A DNA stretch of 32,057 nt from Neobittarella massiliensis (ex Bilen et al. 2018) (GCF_900289145.1 NZ_OKQO01000014.1:1-32057); one strand, 5' to 3'. Shown: positions 25,091-31,442, numbered from the stretch's first letter. Notes: generated from the sequence alone by a model not told the origin. Numbers and translations: made by a program.

Positions 25091-25432
25091 CTACTCTTGC
25101 CCAGGCAGTACGATGCGGTCCGGCCGGTACTTGGCAATACGGGCCTGCAGCGCCTCAGACTGGCTCTGCACCTCGCGGTTGAGCGCATCCATAGCGTCCA
25201 AGCATGTGGGCAGCCCCGGGTCGTCACCCAAGATCTCCCGGGCGGTCTCGGTGCCAAACACAGTTTCAAAAAATGCGACTGCTGCCGCGCACTCACGGGC
25301 AATCGACTGCGATAGGCTCTCCCCCTCTTTTGGGGGCTTTTTCTCCCCGATAGCCTGCAGCGCTTCTTCGTACCTGGCAGCAGTCTTGGCACTATAAAAG
25401 TCAAATGGGATCTCTTTTCCGTTTAAAAGCAT
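25091..25432 (-). CDS. Tail assembly chaperone (DUF6673-like)
   Basis: A 113-aa protein starting MLLNGKEIPFDFYSAKTAAR, acidic and helical, lying between tail tube and Gp15 as the first tail chaperone (G-like) does in siphoviruses. ATG 25432 was chosen for AAGGAGG 5 nt upstream; an in-frame start five codons earlier lies over the ribosome site itself. Helical residues dominate from about 22 to 113. It ends in TAG, in frame with the next gene. Confidence 0.78.
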   Translation of the reverse strand: MLLNGKEIPFDFYSAKTAARYEEALQAIGEKKPPKEGESLSQSIARECAAAVAFFETVFGTETAREILGDDPGLPTCLDAMDALNREVQSQSEALQARIAKYRPDRIVLPGQE

Positions 25433-25465
25433 GATTGCCTCCTTCAAGTATTCGCTCGGTATATC

Positions 25466-25483
25466 AGCGCCCTGTGCGGCGCT
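25466..25483 (-). terminator. Weak hairpin after the tail tube gene
   Basis: An AGCGCC/GGCGCT stem with a 6-nt loop lies between tail tube and chaperone genes. It has no U tract, so partial attenuation or mRNA 3'-end protection of the abundant tail tube message is more likely than full termination. Confidence 0.35.
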
Positions 25484-25495
25484 TTGTGGCCGGTC

Positions 25496-26005
25496 TTACT
25501 GACCGGCAGCAGCGGTGTAGGTGTACTCTACCGGCATAGCGCCCGCCTTTTTCACATCGATATCCACCGCGGAGTTCTCGCCGGAGTTGCCGCTGCCATC
25601 ACTGTTGACGATGATCGAGGCAACGCCTTTTTCACCTTTACCGTTGAGGATGCAAAAATACACATACGGTACCTGCACCGACTGGCCAACACCGTATTTG
25701 ATATCGGGTTTGAAGCAGTAATCCTGGAACTCGTCGCCGATATAGCGGTCGCCAGTCACTTTAAAGGTGCGCTGGGTACCAGTCTTGGTGGTGGACTGGC
25801 CGGCGCGGATATACTGCTTGTCCTGGGTGATGGGGTTCATCTGGGCATCCAGCCCGGCAACGCCCATCTGGGCGACTACAAAGTCGTCGATCTTGGTGCC
25901 GGCAGTGCCGGAGATGTCCACCGCCAGTACCATGTCATCGTTGGTCACCCAGCCCTCAAAATCCGCACTGGGGGTCTTGCCGGTCATCAGTTCTTTAATA
26001 GTCAT
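25496..26005 (-). CDS. Major tail tube protein
   Basis: A 169-aa beta-rich protein starting MTIKELMTGKTPSADFEGWV, with TKTGTQRTFKVTGDRYIGDEFQDY and VPYVYFCILNGKGEKGV. Length, composition and location right after the tail terminator gene fit siphovirus tail tube subunits, which stack as hexameric rings. AGGGAGG precedes the ATG. There is no sheath gene nearby, so the tail is non-contractile. The C-terminal end (about 130-169) is Gly/Ser-rich, then VEYTYTAAAGQ. Confidence 0.85.
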   Translation of the reverse strand: MTIKELMTGKTPSADFEGWVTNDDMVLAVDISGTAGTKIDDFVVAQMGVAGLDAQMNPITQDKQYIRAGQSTTKTGTQRTFKVTGDRYIGDEFQDYCFKPDIKYGVGQSVQVPYVYFCILNGKGEKGVASIIVNSDGSGNSGENSAVDIDVKKAGAMPVEYTYTAAAGQ

Positions 26006-26059
26006 GTCGTGTTCCTCCCTTTACTTTCTCTTTCGGTGGGCGGTATCCGCCATCCGTCT

Positions 26060-26485
26060 TTAAAGACGCACCGTGTATATAAGTGTGATCGTCACCTGGC
26101 AAATACCTTGGGGGTCGTTTGCCGTCTGGTAGAACGCGCCGCTGGACGAGGAGATGGACTGCACCTTTTTGGGGGCGTCTAAGAGCGGAAAATTCTTCAG
26201 TTCATTCTGGCTAAAAAGCCAATCCTCCAGCCCCTCCAAAAAGGTGTTTTCATGCTCCAGGTCCACGCCGTTCTCCCCCGTACCGGTAACGTATACGGTC
26301 ATCTCATTTTGCACGGTCACCGTGCCGTCTAAATATCTGCCCACGGTCTTCTGGCCTTTGGGCAACAGGTGTACAGTGCCTCGGCTGCCGTCTGTAAACA
26401 GCGCCTGCAGCTCTGCATTTTGCGCATCCTGTCCAATGAGCGGGCAGGTCTTTAAAAATTCGGTGGTGCTCTTTAGCACGGTCAT
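26060..26485 (-). CDS. Tail terminator / minor capsid 3-like protein
   Basis: A 141-aa protein resembling the Minor_capsid_3-type family found just before tail tube genes in Gram-positive siphoviruses: TEFLKTCPLIGQD, a beta core with VTVQNEMTVYVTGTGENG, and ITLIYTVRL at the end. Such proteins usually cap the tail tube or join it to the head. GGAGG lies 8 nt before the ATG. It is the first gene after the late-promoter-like region, and upstream head genes are absent. Retention of this gene is expected for headless tails, which still need the tube capped. Confidence 0.65.
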   Translation of the reverse strand: MTVLKSTTEFLKTCPLIGQDAQNAELQALFTDGSRGTVHLLPKGQKTVGRYLDGTVTVQNEMTVYVTGTGENGVDLEHENTFLEGLEDWLFSQNELKNFPLLDAPKKVQSISSSSGAFYQTANDPQGICQVTITLIYTVRL

Positions 26486-26757
26486 CTATATATCCTCCTC
26501 CCGGCGCTAAGGCGCCTGCATGGGCAACAGCTTCACATACCTGAACTGACCGAGCAGGTCGGGCAATTTATGCGCCGCTTTTCTCTGCCCACTCTCTACG
26601 CTAACATACTACCACCGACGTTCGTGACATGTGTGACAACTTCGCCAGGCGCCTGTCCATGCCAGCCTCCTCTCTCACCAGTTACCAAATAGCCTGCATC
26701 AGCAGCGTGTACACGGCGCTGCCCAGAACGCCCAATTGTCGCTTTGGGCAGCCCGAC
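26486..26757 (-). other. Short spacer where head genes would be expected
   Basis: This 272-bp spacer separates the late regulator from the tail terminator gene. In intact siphovirus prophages the terminase, portal, protease, capsid and connector genes (about 8-10 kb) would sit here. It holds a late-promoter-like sequence and a 33-codon open stretch on the minus strand ending ...QFRYVKLLPMQAP-stop just before the tail terminator gene. That stretch could be the 3' end of a lost upstream gene. The palindrome AGGCGCCT occurs twice (near 26511 and 26645). Confidence 0.6.
26601..26638 (-). promoter_or_regulatory. Late-promoter-like site with TGTCAC repeats
   Basis: On the minus strand two TGTCAC hexamers (plus coordinates 26624-26629 and 26633-26638) repeat at a 9-bp interval, close to one helical turn, upstream of a -10-like TATGTT (26603-26608). 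No good -35 is at standard spacing, which suggests activator dependence. The adjacent ArpU/RinA-like gene is the likely activator. It drives the tail operon if active. Confidence 0.5.
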
Positions 26758-27174
26758 CTACTGCTCACTGCTCTTTAAAAAGCGGTGAAAAGCCTGTTTT
26801 ACACTGTCTTCAGTATTGCCGTATCCCACTTTGGCTGCCACCTGCCGCCAAGTCAAATGATCCAGGCACCGCAGCGAGAGGATCTGCCGCAGTAGACTGT
26901 CATCCACACCGGCAATAAAATCACTCACCTGCTGGTACTGCTGCAAACTGCGCAGTGTTTTGCGCTCTATGGCGTCTTTGCAGTCGGCAATAGCTGCCGC
27001 CAACGCAGTCTTATCGCTCACACCTCCCAACCAGGGCAGGCCCGTCACCCGCGAAGATGTGTCGGTCGCGGCCGCCTCCAGCTCCCGCAAGCGGCGGCGG
27101 TCGAGCTCTATCTCCCGCTGCAGATGGCCCAGGTGCGCCAGTTCCCGGGCCGTCATGCCGCTGTGTCTGCTCAT
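26758..27174 (-). CDS. Phage late-gene regulator, sigma-region-4-like (ArpU/DUF1492 type)
   Basis: A 138-aa protein with an N-terminal helical part (LQREIELDRRRLRELEAA), the motif RVTGLPWLGGVSDKTALAA and a C-terminal sigma-70 region 4-like HTH (LSLRCLDHLTWRQVAAKVGY, VKQAFHRFLKS). Proteins of this style lie just before terminase genes in Firmicutes phages and switch on late transcription. The ATG at 27174 overlaps the DnaD-like stop codon as ATGA, so the two are translationally coupled; M15 is an alternative start. A probable target, the TGTCAC repeat site, lies about 120 nt downstream. Confidence 0.72.
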   Translation of the reverse strand: MSRHSGMTARELAHLGHLQREIELDRRRLRELEAAATDTSSRVTGLPWLGGVSDKTALAAAIADCKDAIERKTLRSLQQYQQVSDFIAGVDDSLLRQILSLRCLDHLTWRQVAAKVGYGNTEDSVKQAFHRFLKSSEQ

Positions 27175-28001
27175 ACCTTCCCGTCCTCTCTGGCCCACTT
27201 TAAAATGGTCCGGTAGTGGTCCTTGACAAAACGCCCCTTATGGCCGATGTAATCCGCCAGCTTTTCCACGTAATAGTCAAAGGCCTCGTGGCCGATCTGG
27301 ATCATCAAGCTGTCGATCTGGGCGTCGGTGAGCAGCACCCGGTGCTGGCCGATGCCCCCAAACAGCTGGGGGTAGTCTGGCCGCAGCTGTTGGCCCTCGT
27401 CGGTATCCAGCACGTCCTCTACGTATATATCCAGTGCTCGCGGGCCGCCGCCGCTGCGGGTACTGTCCTTTTCTTTACTTTGCGCTTCACGCGGGGGATC
27501 TTCACCGTTATTCGCCCCATAAACGCCGTTTTCTCCCCGGTCGAATTGGCGCAGGATCGCGCTCTTGCGCGATAAGAGCTGCATCTCCTCGGGCGAGAGC
27601 AGCCAGTAGGCGGGCTGTATCTGCACTTCGCGCCGCTCCACCGTGGCCCGGTAGTAGGTGCGCTGGATGCGGTGCGACGTCAGTACCCCCTGTTCGGCCA
27701 GCCGGGGCTCAAAAAGCCCGCTGTCGATAAGCGACGCCACCATCTTGCTGATCTTGTCTACCGCGGGCTGGTCTTTGCCCTGCAGCCCCGTCTGTATCGC
27801 CCAGTGCACGTCCTCTTTTTGGTCGGTGCTGCCGTAGTACAAAAAGTAGCCCTGATCGCCGTATATCAGGTCTAAGAGCAGCTCGTACACCAGCACCACC
27901 ACCGCCCCGTGCTGCAGCCGGGGACGCCTGAATTTGCGGTCGCGTTCCAGGCCGATGTCCCGGGCGTAATACTCCAGCCGCGCCTTGGTCGGGGCCGCCA
28001 T
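27171..28001 (-). CDS. DnaD-like replisome organiser, Lin1244/Lin1753 (DUF4373) N-domain
   Basis: A 276-aa protein starting MAAPTKARLEYYARDIGLER. The N-terminal winged-helix DUF4373 domain (about 5-110: VLVYELLLDLIYGDQGYFLYY, IDSGLFEP, VLTSHRIQRTYYRAT) is followed by a disordered linker (about 155-185) and a C-terminal DnaD-like helical domain with VKDHYRTILKWA. Phage homologues load helicase at the phage origin. The start at 28001 overlaps the preceding stop codon (TGATG). Intact replication functions are unnecessary for a tailocin, so this gene is the best argument for a recently decayed prophage. Confidence 0.8.
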   Translation of the reverse strand: MAAPTKARLEYYARDIGLERDRKFRRPRLQHGAVVVLVYELLLDLIYGDQGYFLYYGSTDQKEDVHWAIQTGLQGKDQPAVDKISKMVASLIDSGLFEPRLAEQGVLTSHRIQRTYYRATVERREVQIQPAYWLLSPEEMQLLSRKSAILRQFDRGENGVYGANNGEDPPREAQSKEKDSTRSGGGPRALDIYVEDVLDTDEGQQLRPDYPQLFGGIGQHRVLLTDAQIDSLMIQIGHEAFDYYVEKLADYIGHKGRFVKDHYRTILKWAREDGKV

Positions 28002-28186
28002 CAGCGCTGCCCCCCACAGCGGCGGCAGTGATCTGCCGCCCGTCTCTGAAGTGCCTGCTCCCGCTCGGTCAGCGCCTCTAAAAGCGCCCGTTTGATCTCT
28101 CTGGCATCCGCCCGGCCATACAGCTCCAGCAGCTCGCGGGTCTCGCGCAGCCGCGCGTCGTACGGGGTCTCTATACCTCTGTCCAT
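28001..28186 (-). CDS. Small phage protein, 61 aa
   Basis: A charged helical protein (MDRGIETPYDARLRETRELL ... CRRCGGQR) of unrecognised family, ending in a CRRC pair. ATG 28186 has GGAGGAAAG upstream. It is coupled to the DnaD-like gene by a TGATG overlap, and a promoter-like sequence lies at 28219-28247. Such small early proteins often accompany phage replication genes. Confidence 0.65.
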   Translation of the reverse strand: MDRGIETPYDARLRETRELLELYGRADAREIKRALLEALTEREQALQRRAADHCRRCGGQR

Positions 28187-28218
28187 TTTTCTTTCCTCCT
28201 GTCTCAAAAGTCCGTTTT

Positions 28219-28250
28219 ATCGTACACATCCCCTGCTATACTGTTAACAG
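28219..28250 (-). promoter_or_regulatory. Early promoter with palindromic site
   Basis: On the minus strand, -35 TTAACA (28242-28247) and -10 TACGAT (28219-28224) are 17 nt apart. The -35 lies inside the perfect palindrome CTGTTAACAG (28241-28250), a candidate operator for one of the two HTH proteins. Confidence 0.45.
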
Positions 28251-28260
28251 GGTAAGAGCT

Positions 28261-28473
28261 CTACATCTTGCCGGTCTGCTCGTGGCGCAGGATCTGCTCC
28301 GGCCGCACCCGCAGCGCTTTTGCCAGCCGGTAGGCCATATCCACCTGCATGCGCTTTTGCCGGCTGCCCCGCTCGATCATGCAGTAGTAATTCTGGCTGA
28401 TGCCCACGCGCCTGGCCACCTCACACTGCAAAAGGCCTCTGTCCTCGCGCATCTCTTTTAAGTAATTTCTCAT
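28261..28473 (-). CDS. Cro-like XRE-family regulator
   Basis: A 70-aa single-domain HTH protein (MRNYLKEMREDRGLLQCEVA, RVGISQNYYCMIERGSR, AYRLAKALRVRPEQIL). The short length, with no extra domain, and the first position in the leftward early operon fit a Cro-type regulator that opposes the divergent repressor. AAGGGAG about 8 nt upstream supports ATG 28473; the upstream extension to 28548 would cover the promoter. It is expressed from the TTGACT/TAATAT promoter. Confidence 0.85.
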   Translation of the reverse strand: MRNYLKEMREDRGLLQCEVARRVGISQNYYCMIERGSRQKRMQVDMAYRLAKALRVRPEQILRHEQTGKM

Positions 28474-28515
28474 CTCGATATCTCCCTTCTGGCCGCTTGC
28501 CAAATTATCCTGTAA

Positions 28516-28564
28516 TGAGATATTACCATGTAACGCCCCAGCAGTCAACTCATTTTGAGATATT
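28516..28564. promoter_or_regulatory. Candidate operator repeats TGAGATATT
   Basis: TGAGATATT occurs at 28516-28524 and 28556-28564, exactly 40 bp apart and flanking the leftward promoter, one copy overlapping its -10. Such paired sites are expected for repressor binding in a divergent phage switch. Confidence 0.4.
28520..28548 (-). promoter_or_regulatory. Leftward early promoter
   Basis: On the minus strand, -35 TTGACT (28543-28548) and -10 TAATAT (28520-28525) have a 17-nt spacer, near consensus, and drive the Cro-like gene and the early genes. Confidence 0.78.
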
Positions 28565-28664
28565 TTTCTTTGTATTTATCTCTTTTTGCGCTGAACTGTG
28601 CCGTAGAGCAGTCCATAACAGCGGTAGGAACAGGTATTTCTCGCCCCTAAAGGTGCAAAATCTC

Positions 28665-28694
28665 TTTACAAACCATCCCGTTTTGTGATATGCT
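28665..28694 (+). promoter_or_regulatory. Rightward repressor promoter
   Basis: -35 TTTACA (28665-28670) and -10 TATGCT (28689-28694) are 18 nt apart, upstream of the repressor-ImmA pair. Together with the leftward promoter it forms a divergent lysogeny-type switch in 292 bp. Confidence 0.65.
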
Positions 28695-28765
28695 GAATAC
28701 ATACATCTCAGTTTGCCGGTATCTTTTAGCGAGCGGCCGGCAGTCTCACAATAAGGAGGAACACC

Positions 28766-29113
28766 ATGTTCGGCGAGAGATTGCGCCAGCTGCGCAGAGA
28801 GCGAAAGATCACCCAGCAGGCTTTTGCCCGCGACTTGCAAGTCGCGCAGAACACCGTATCGAATTGGGAGAACGGCGGCCGGCAGCCCAACCTGGATATG
28901 TTGCGCCGTATTGCCGACTATTTTGCCGTGCGCGTCGACTATCTGCTGGGCGATGCCGCCCCCGGCGACGACGCCGATAACGGCGACATCACCTTTGACA
29001 GTTTCACCTATGCCCTATACGGCGAGACCCGCGACCTGACCGAAGAAAATCGCCAAAAGCTGCTGGAGATGGCCCGCTTTTTTAAGCAGCAACAGGAGAA
29101 GGAAGGAAAGTAA
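28766..29113 (+). CDS. XRE-family phage repressor
   Basis: A 115-aa DNA-binding protein. The HTH (about 3-62: LRQLRRERKITQQAFARDLQ, TVSNWENGGRQPNLDMLRRI, VRVDYLLGD) is followed by an acidic linker and a helical tail (LTEENRQKLLEMARFFKQQQ) of the sort that oligomerises. AAGGAGG precedes the ATG. No LexA-like self-cleavage residues are present; instead the adjacent ImmA gene offers a protease for inactivation, as in ICEBs1 ImmR/ImmA. It should silence the leftward operon. Confidence 0.9.
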   Translation: MFGERLRQLRRERKITQQAFARDLQVAQNTVSNWENGGRQPNLDMLRRIADYFAVRVDYLLGDAAPGDDADNGDITFDSFTYALYGETRDLTEENRQKLLEMARFFKQQQEKEGK

Positions 29114-29539
29114 ATGGATGCCACCTCGCTGCTGGTCGAACTGTACTGTCAGGCCTACGCCGACGGTATCTCAGTTTTTAGCCGCTACCCGGTGGGGGAG
29201 CTGGGGGCCGCCACCATCGAGATGAACGGCCGCTACGCGGTATTTATCGACGATGAGCAGTTCGGCACCGCCGCCGATGAGCTCTGTGCGCTGGCCCACG
29301 AATGCGGCCATGTCCACACCGGCGCCACCCACGCTGTGGCCAGCCCCTACGACCTGATCGAGCGGCACGAGTACCGCGCCGACCGCTGGGCCATCCATCA
29401 GCTCCTCCCCCCCGAGCGCCTGCAAAAGGCGCTGGGCAGCGGCGGCGAGTGCTGGCAACTGGCCGAGGAGCTGGGTCTTCCCCAGCACTTCATCTGCAAA
29501 GCCATTGATCTCTACCGGGCAGAGGGCCGCCTGCAGTGA
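29114..29539 (+). CDS. ImmA/IrrE-family metallopeptidase
   Basis: A 141-aa protein with the zinc motif HECGH (ALAHECGHVHTG) and a downstream EYRADRWAIHQLLP helix that supplies the third metal ligand, as in ImmA/IrrE (PF06114). In known systems it cleaves the partner XRE repressor after DNA damage or other signals. The ATG follows the repressor stop codon with no gap and GGAAAG just upstream, so the two genes are co-translated. This gives the locus an induction route that does not need LexA-type self-cleavage. Confidence 0.9.
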   Translation: MDATSLLVELYCQAYADGISVFSRYPVGELGAATIEMNGRYAVFIDDEQFGTAADELCALAHECGHVHTGATHAVASPYDLIERHEYRADRWAIHQLLPPERLQKALGSGGECWQLAEELGLPQHFICKAIDLYRAEGRLQ

Positions 29540-29551
29540 TCTATCTATAAA

Positions 29552-29600
29552 AAGCGGGCGACCGGTCCCCATCAGGGTGCTCGGCCGCCCGTCTGTATTG
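29552..29600 (+). terminator. Probable terminator after ImmA
   Basis: A CGGGCG/CGCCCG stem (29555-29560 with 29586-29591), extended by CCG/CGG and CCC/GGG pairs, lies 15 nt after the ImmA stop. The following tract (GTCTGTATTG) is only moderately T-rich. Confidence 0.5.
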
Positions 29601-29628
29601 TATGCCGCACCGCACTGCGGCGGGCGCT

Positions 29629-30075
29629 GTATGCCGTCCGCTGTGTGCTGTCTGTCTCGTCTACCGTCTGCTGTGTGTCGTCTGCCATCTGCCATCTGCC
29701 GTGTGTCGCGTCCATCGTCTGCTGTCTGTCGTCCGTCGTCTGCCATTTGCCGTGCGCCTTCTGCCATGTACCTTCTGCTGTGTGTCGCGTCCATCGTCTG
29801 CTGTCTGTCGTCCGTCGTCTGCCATCTACCGTCTACTGTCTACCGTCTGCCATCTGCCGCGTCCATCGTCTGCCACCTGCCGTCTGCTGTATGCCGTCCG
29901 TCTCGTCTGCCATTTGCCGTGTGCCTTCTGCTGCCTGCTATCGCTGTCCGTCGTCTGCTGTCTGATGTCTGCTGTCTGCTGTCTGATGTCTGCTGTCTGC
30001 CGTCTGATGTCTGCGCGGTGCCGCCGGTATCTCGTGTCCTGTTTGCTGTTTACAGTTTACTGTCTGCTGTCTACA
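29629..30075. repeat. Degenerate heptamer array, consensus YRTCTGC
   Basis: About 450 bp made almost wholly of 7-bp units such as TGTCTGC, CGTCTGC and CATCTGC, with strand-asymmetric pyrimidine/G content. Because 7 is not a multiple of 3, all plus frames stay open and give false ORFs rich in LPSAVCRLPSA-like text. Larger duplications are layered on top: 29701-29746 recurs exactly at 29780-29825 (79-bp offset). There is no palindrome or spacer structure, so it is not CRISPR. Length variation by slippage is expected. Confidence 0.88.
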
Positions 30076-30123
30076 CCGCTGCCTGCCCCGCCCGCCGCAC
30101 CGCTATTTTTGCGCACTGCATCC

Positions 30124-30149
30124 CACACCACCACACCACCACACCACAC
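30124..30149. repeat. Short CACCACA repeat
   Basis: Three to four copies of a CACCACAC-like unit lie between the heptamer array and the terminator. It is short and without evident function. Confidence 0.5.
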
Positions 30150-30166
30150 GCCGCATTTTATCCGGC

Positions 30167-30203
30167 AAAAAAGCCCACCCGCAGTTGGCAGGTGGGCTTT
30201 TTT
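30167..30203. terminator. Bidirectional intrinsic terminator
   Basis: AAAAAAGCCCACC (30167-30179) pairs with GGTGGGCTTTTTT (30191-30203) over 13 bp around an 11-nt loop. It ends the leftward zinc-ribbon gene and would also stop transcription coming from the heptamer array. Confidence 0.9.
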
Positions 30204-30265
30204 CGGCTTATGCATGGCCGGCTCTATTTCGTTTTATCCGGCTCTGGAGCGGCAGCGCTGCCGGT

Positions 30266-31144
30266 TCACTGGGTGTCTTCGATGACCAGCGTGTTGGCCG
30301 TATCCGGAACCAGCGACACGCCCAGCGTCTTGGCCTCTCTGTCGGCTGTAAACAGGTACAAGATCCCACTGCGCTGTAAAGACGCCGTCTCTGCCTTGCC
30401 CGAGCCCAGCCCGATCTCCTCTAATTTTTGCAGAACCAGCGGGCAGTCCTGCTGGGCTGTCGAGGGCTGCATGCACTGCACCAGCGCAGTCAGGTAGCCG
30501 CTGTACACCCGGGTGTCGCCGCCGTCGATAGGCATCTCGGTCATGATCGAGCTGATGCGGCTCTCCCCTTCCGGGCAGGTCAGCACCAGCTGCACCTTGC
30601 CGCCCAACTTGGCGGTAAAAAAGGTGTACCCGCCGGTGTCCTGCACGGTAAATTTCCCCACCGCTTTTTGCCCGGTGAGCCGGCTGTTCATCCGCTCCCG
30701 CAGCTGGTCGGGCTTTACGTCAAAGCGCCCGTTTTTGATCGGCACGTCGGCGGTCGTCTCCGCTTCTTTATTCTGTGTCGCCGCCGTATCGGGCCGGGCC
30801 GCAGCGCTCTTTTTGCCGCTGGTGCTGCTGCGAAACAGGCCCAGCACCATCGCCGCCACCAACACCAGCACCAGTACGGCCAGCAGCGCGGCGCCCAGCG
30901 CCAGCCAGTTGCGCCGCCCTTTTTGCCGCGGCGCCGCCTCGCTTGCCAGCAGTACCTGGTCGGCCGGCACCTCCTGCACCACCGGCACCTTGCCGGGGCG
31001 CGGCGTCTCCTCCGCCGGCTCGGGCAGCGGTCCCGTCCCGTCTGCCCGGTCTTCCTTTTCTTCCTCTTGCCACTGCGCAGGCCGCTGGCAGCAGGGGCAG
31101 CTGTCGCCCGCATATTCTCTGCCGCATTTCAGGCACTTGGGCAT
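30266..31144 (-). CDS. Zinc-ribbon single-pass membrane protein
   Basis: A 292-aa protein. Residues 1-20 form a zinc ribbon (CLKCGREYAGDSCPCC), followed by an acidic/Pro-rich linker, one strong transmembrane helix (about 79-103, NWLALGAALLAVLVLVLVAA) and an extracytoplasmic domain of about 175 residues with FTVQDTGGYTFFTAKLGGKV and a C-terminal VSLVPDTANTLVIEDTQ. N-terminal zinc ribbon plus one helix is common in Firmicutes envelope proteins; function unknown. ATG 31144 is chosen for GGGGTGA upstream and because the ribbon begins at once. A promoter lies at 31285-31313, leaving a leader of about 130 nt. Confidence 0.78.
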   Translation of the reverse strand: MPKCLKCGREYAGDSCPCCQRPAQWQEEEKEDRADGTGPLPEPAEETPRPGKVPVVQEVPADQVLLASEAAPRQKGRRNWLALGAALLAVLVLVLVAAMVLGLFRSSTSGKKSAAARPDTAATQNKEAETTADVPIKNGRFDVKPDQLRERMNSRLTGQKAVGKFTVQDTGGYTFFTAKLGGKVQLVLTCPEGESRISSIMTEMPIDGGDTRVYSGYLTALVQCMQPSTAQQDCPLVLQKLEEIGLGSGKAETASLQRSGILYLFTADREAKTLGVSLVPDTANTLVIEDTQ

Positions 31145-31284
31145 ATCTTCACCCCACATCTTCTCTTCTGTTTGCCGGGCGACTGCCGCTGGGTACAGGT
31201 GCACCGAAAGCGCACCGCCGCCCCGCAAACCGATATTCCCCTGGTGGGGCCTATTCTCTCTATTCTTTTCCTCATACAGCGTAC

Positions 31285-31313
31285 ATTATAACACAGCAGC
31301 GCCGGCAGGGCAA
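31285..31313 (-). promoter_or_regulatory. Promoter of the zinc-ribbon gene
   Basis: On the minus strand, -35 TTGCCC (31308-31313) and a perfect TATAAT -10 (31285-31290) are 17 nt apart. The leader of about 130 nt contains no recognised riboswitch. Confidence 0.75.
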
Positions 31314-31339
31314 ATTTCCGGCATATCCGGCTCCTCATT

Positions 31340-31421
31340 TCTCCACTTTTAGGCGCAATTTTTGCAAAAAAGCACAAAATGTCTCCACTTTTCCTCAAAA
31401 TAAAGGCCTGCGGTCTCCACT
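31340..31421. repeat. Three TCTCCACT copies upstream of the zinc-ribbon gene
   Basis: TCTCCACTTTT occurs at 31340-31350 and 31382-31392, and TCTCCACT at 31414-31421, spaced 42 and 32 bp apart in an otherwise gene-free stretch upstream of the promoter. They could be regulator sites or chance. Confidence 0.35.
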
Positions 31422-31442
31422 GTGACCACAGGCCTCTTTTTT
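31404..31442. terminator. Bidirectional intrinsic terminator
   Basis: AGGCCTGCGGTC (31404-31415) pairs with GACCACAGGCCT (31424-31435) with one mismatch; CTTTTTT follows on the plus strand and TTTATTTT on the minus strand. It ends the leftward secreted-repeat gene. Confidence 0.85.

Noticed and set aside
25085-25130. Classic -1 frameshift between tail chaperones
   Set aside because: No convincing slippery heptamer near the end of the first gene, and the second gene is in the same frame.
26601-26660. 19-codon minus-strand ORF with GGAGG upstream
   Set aside because: It lies over the TGTCAC repeats and -10-like box; it is more likely an incidental frame in a promoter, though a leader peptide cannot be excluded.
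14256-29600. Contractile (R-type) tailocin
   Set aside because: No sheath, baseplate wedge or spike genes; the tail set is of the long non-contractile type.
29629-30075. CRISPR array
   Set aside because: The repeats are contiguous 7-mers without constant repeat/unique spacer structure, and there are no cas genes.
13500-30200. Attachment site repeats or tRNA target flanking the phage locus
   Set aside because: No direct repeat shared by the two ends and no tRNA recognised by eye; short matches were not longer than chance.
29505-30497. Long Cys/Ser/Leu-rich open frames in the heptamer array
   Set aside because: A 7-bp repeat keeps all frames open; the translations are repeat text without start signals.
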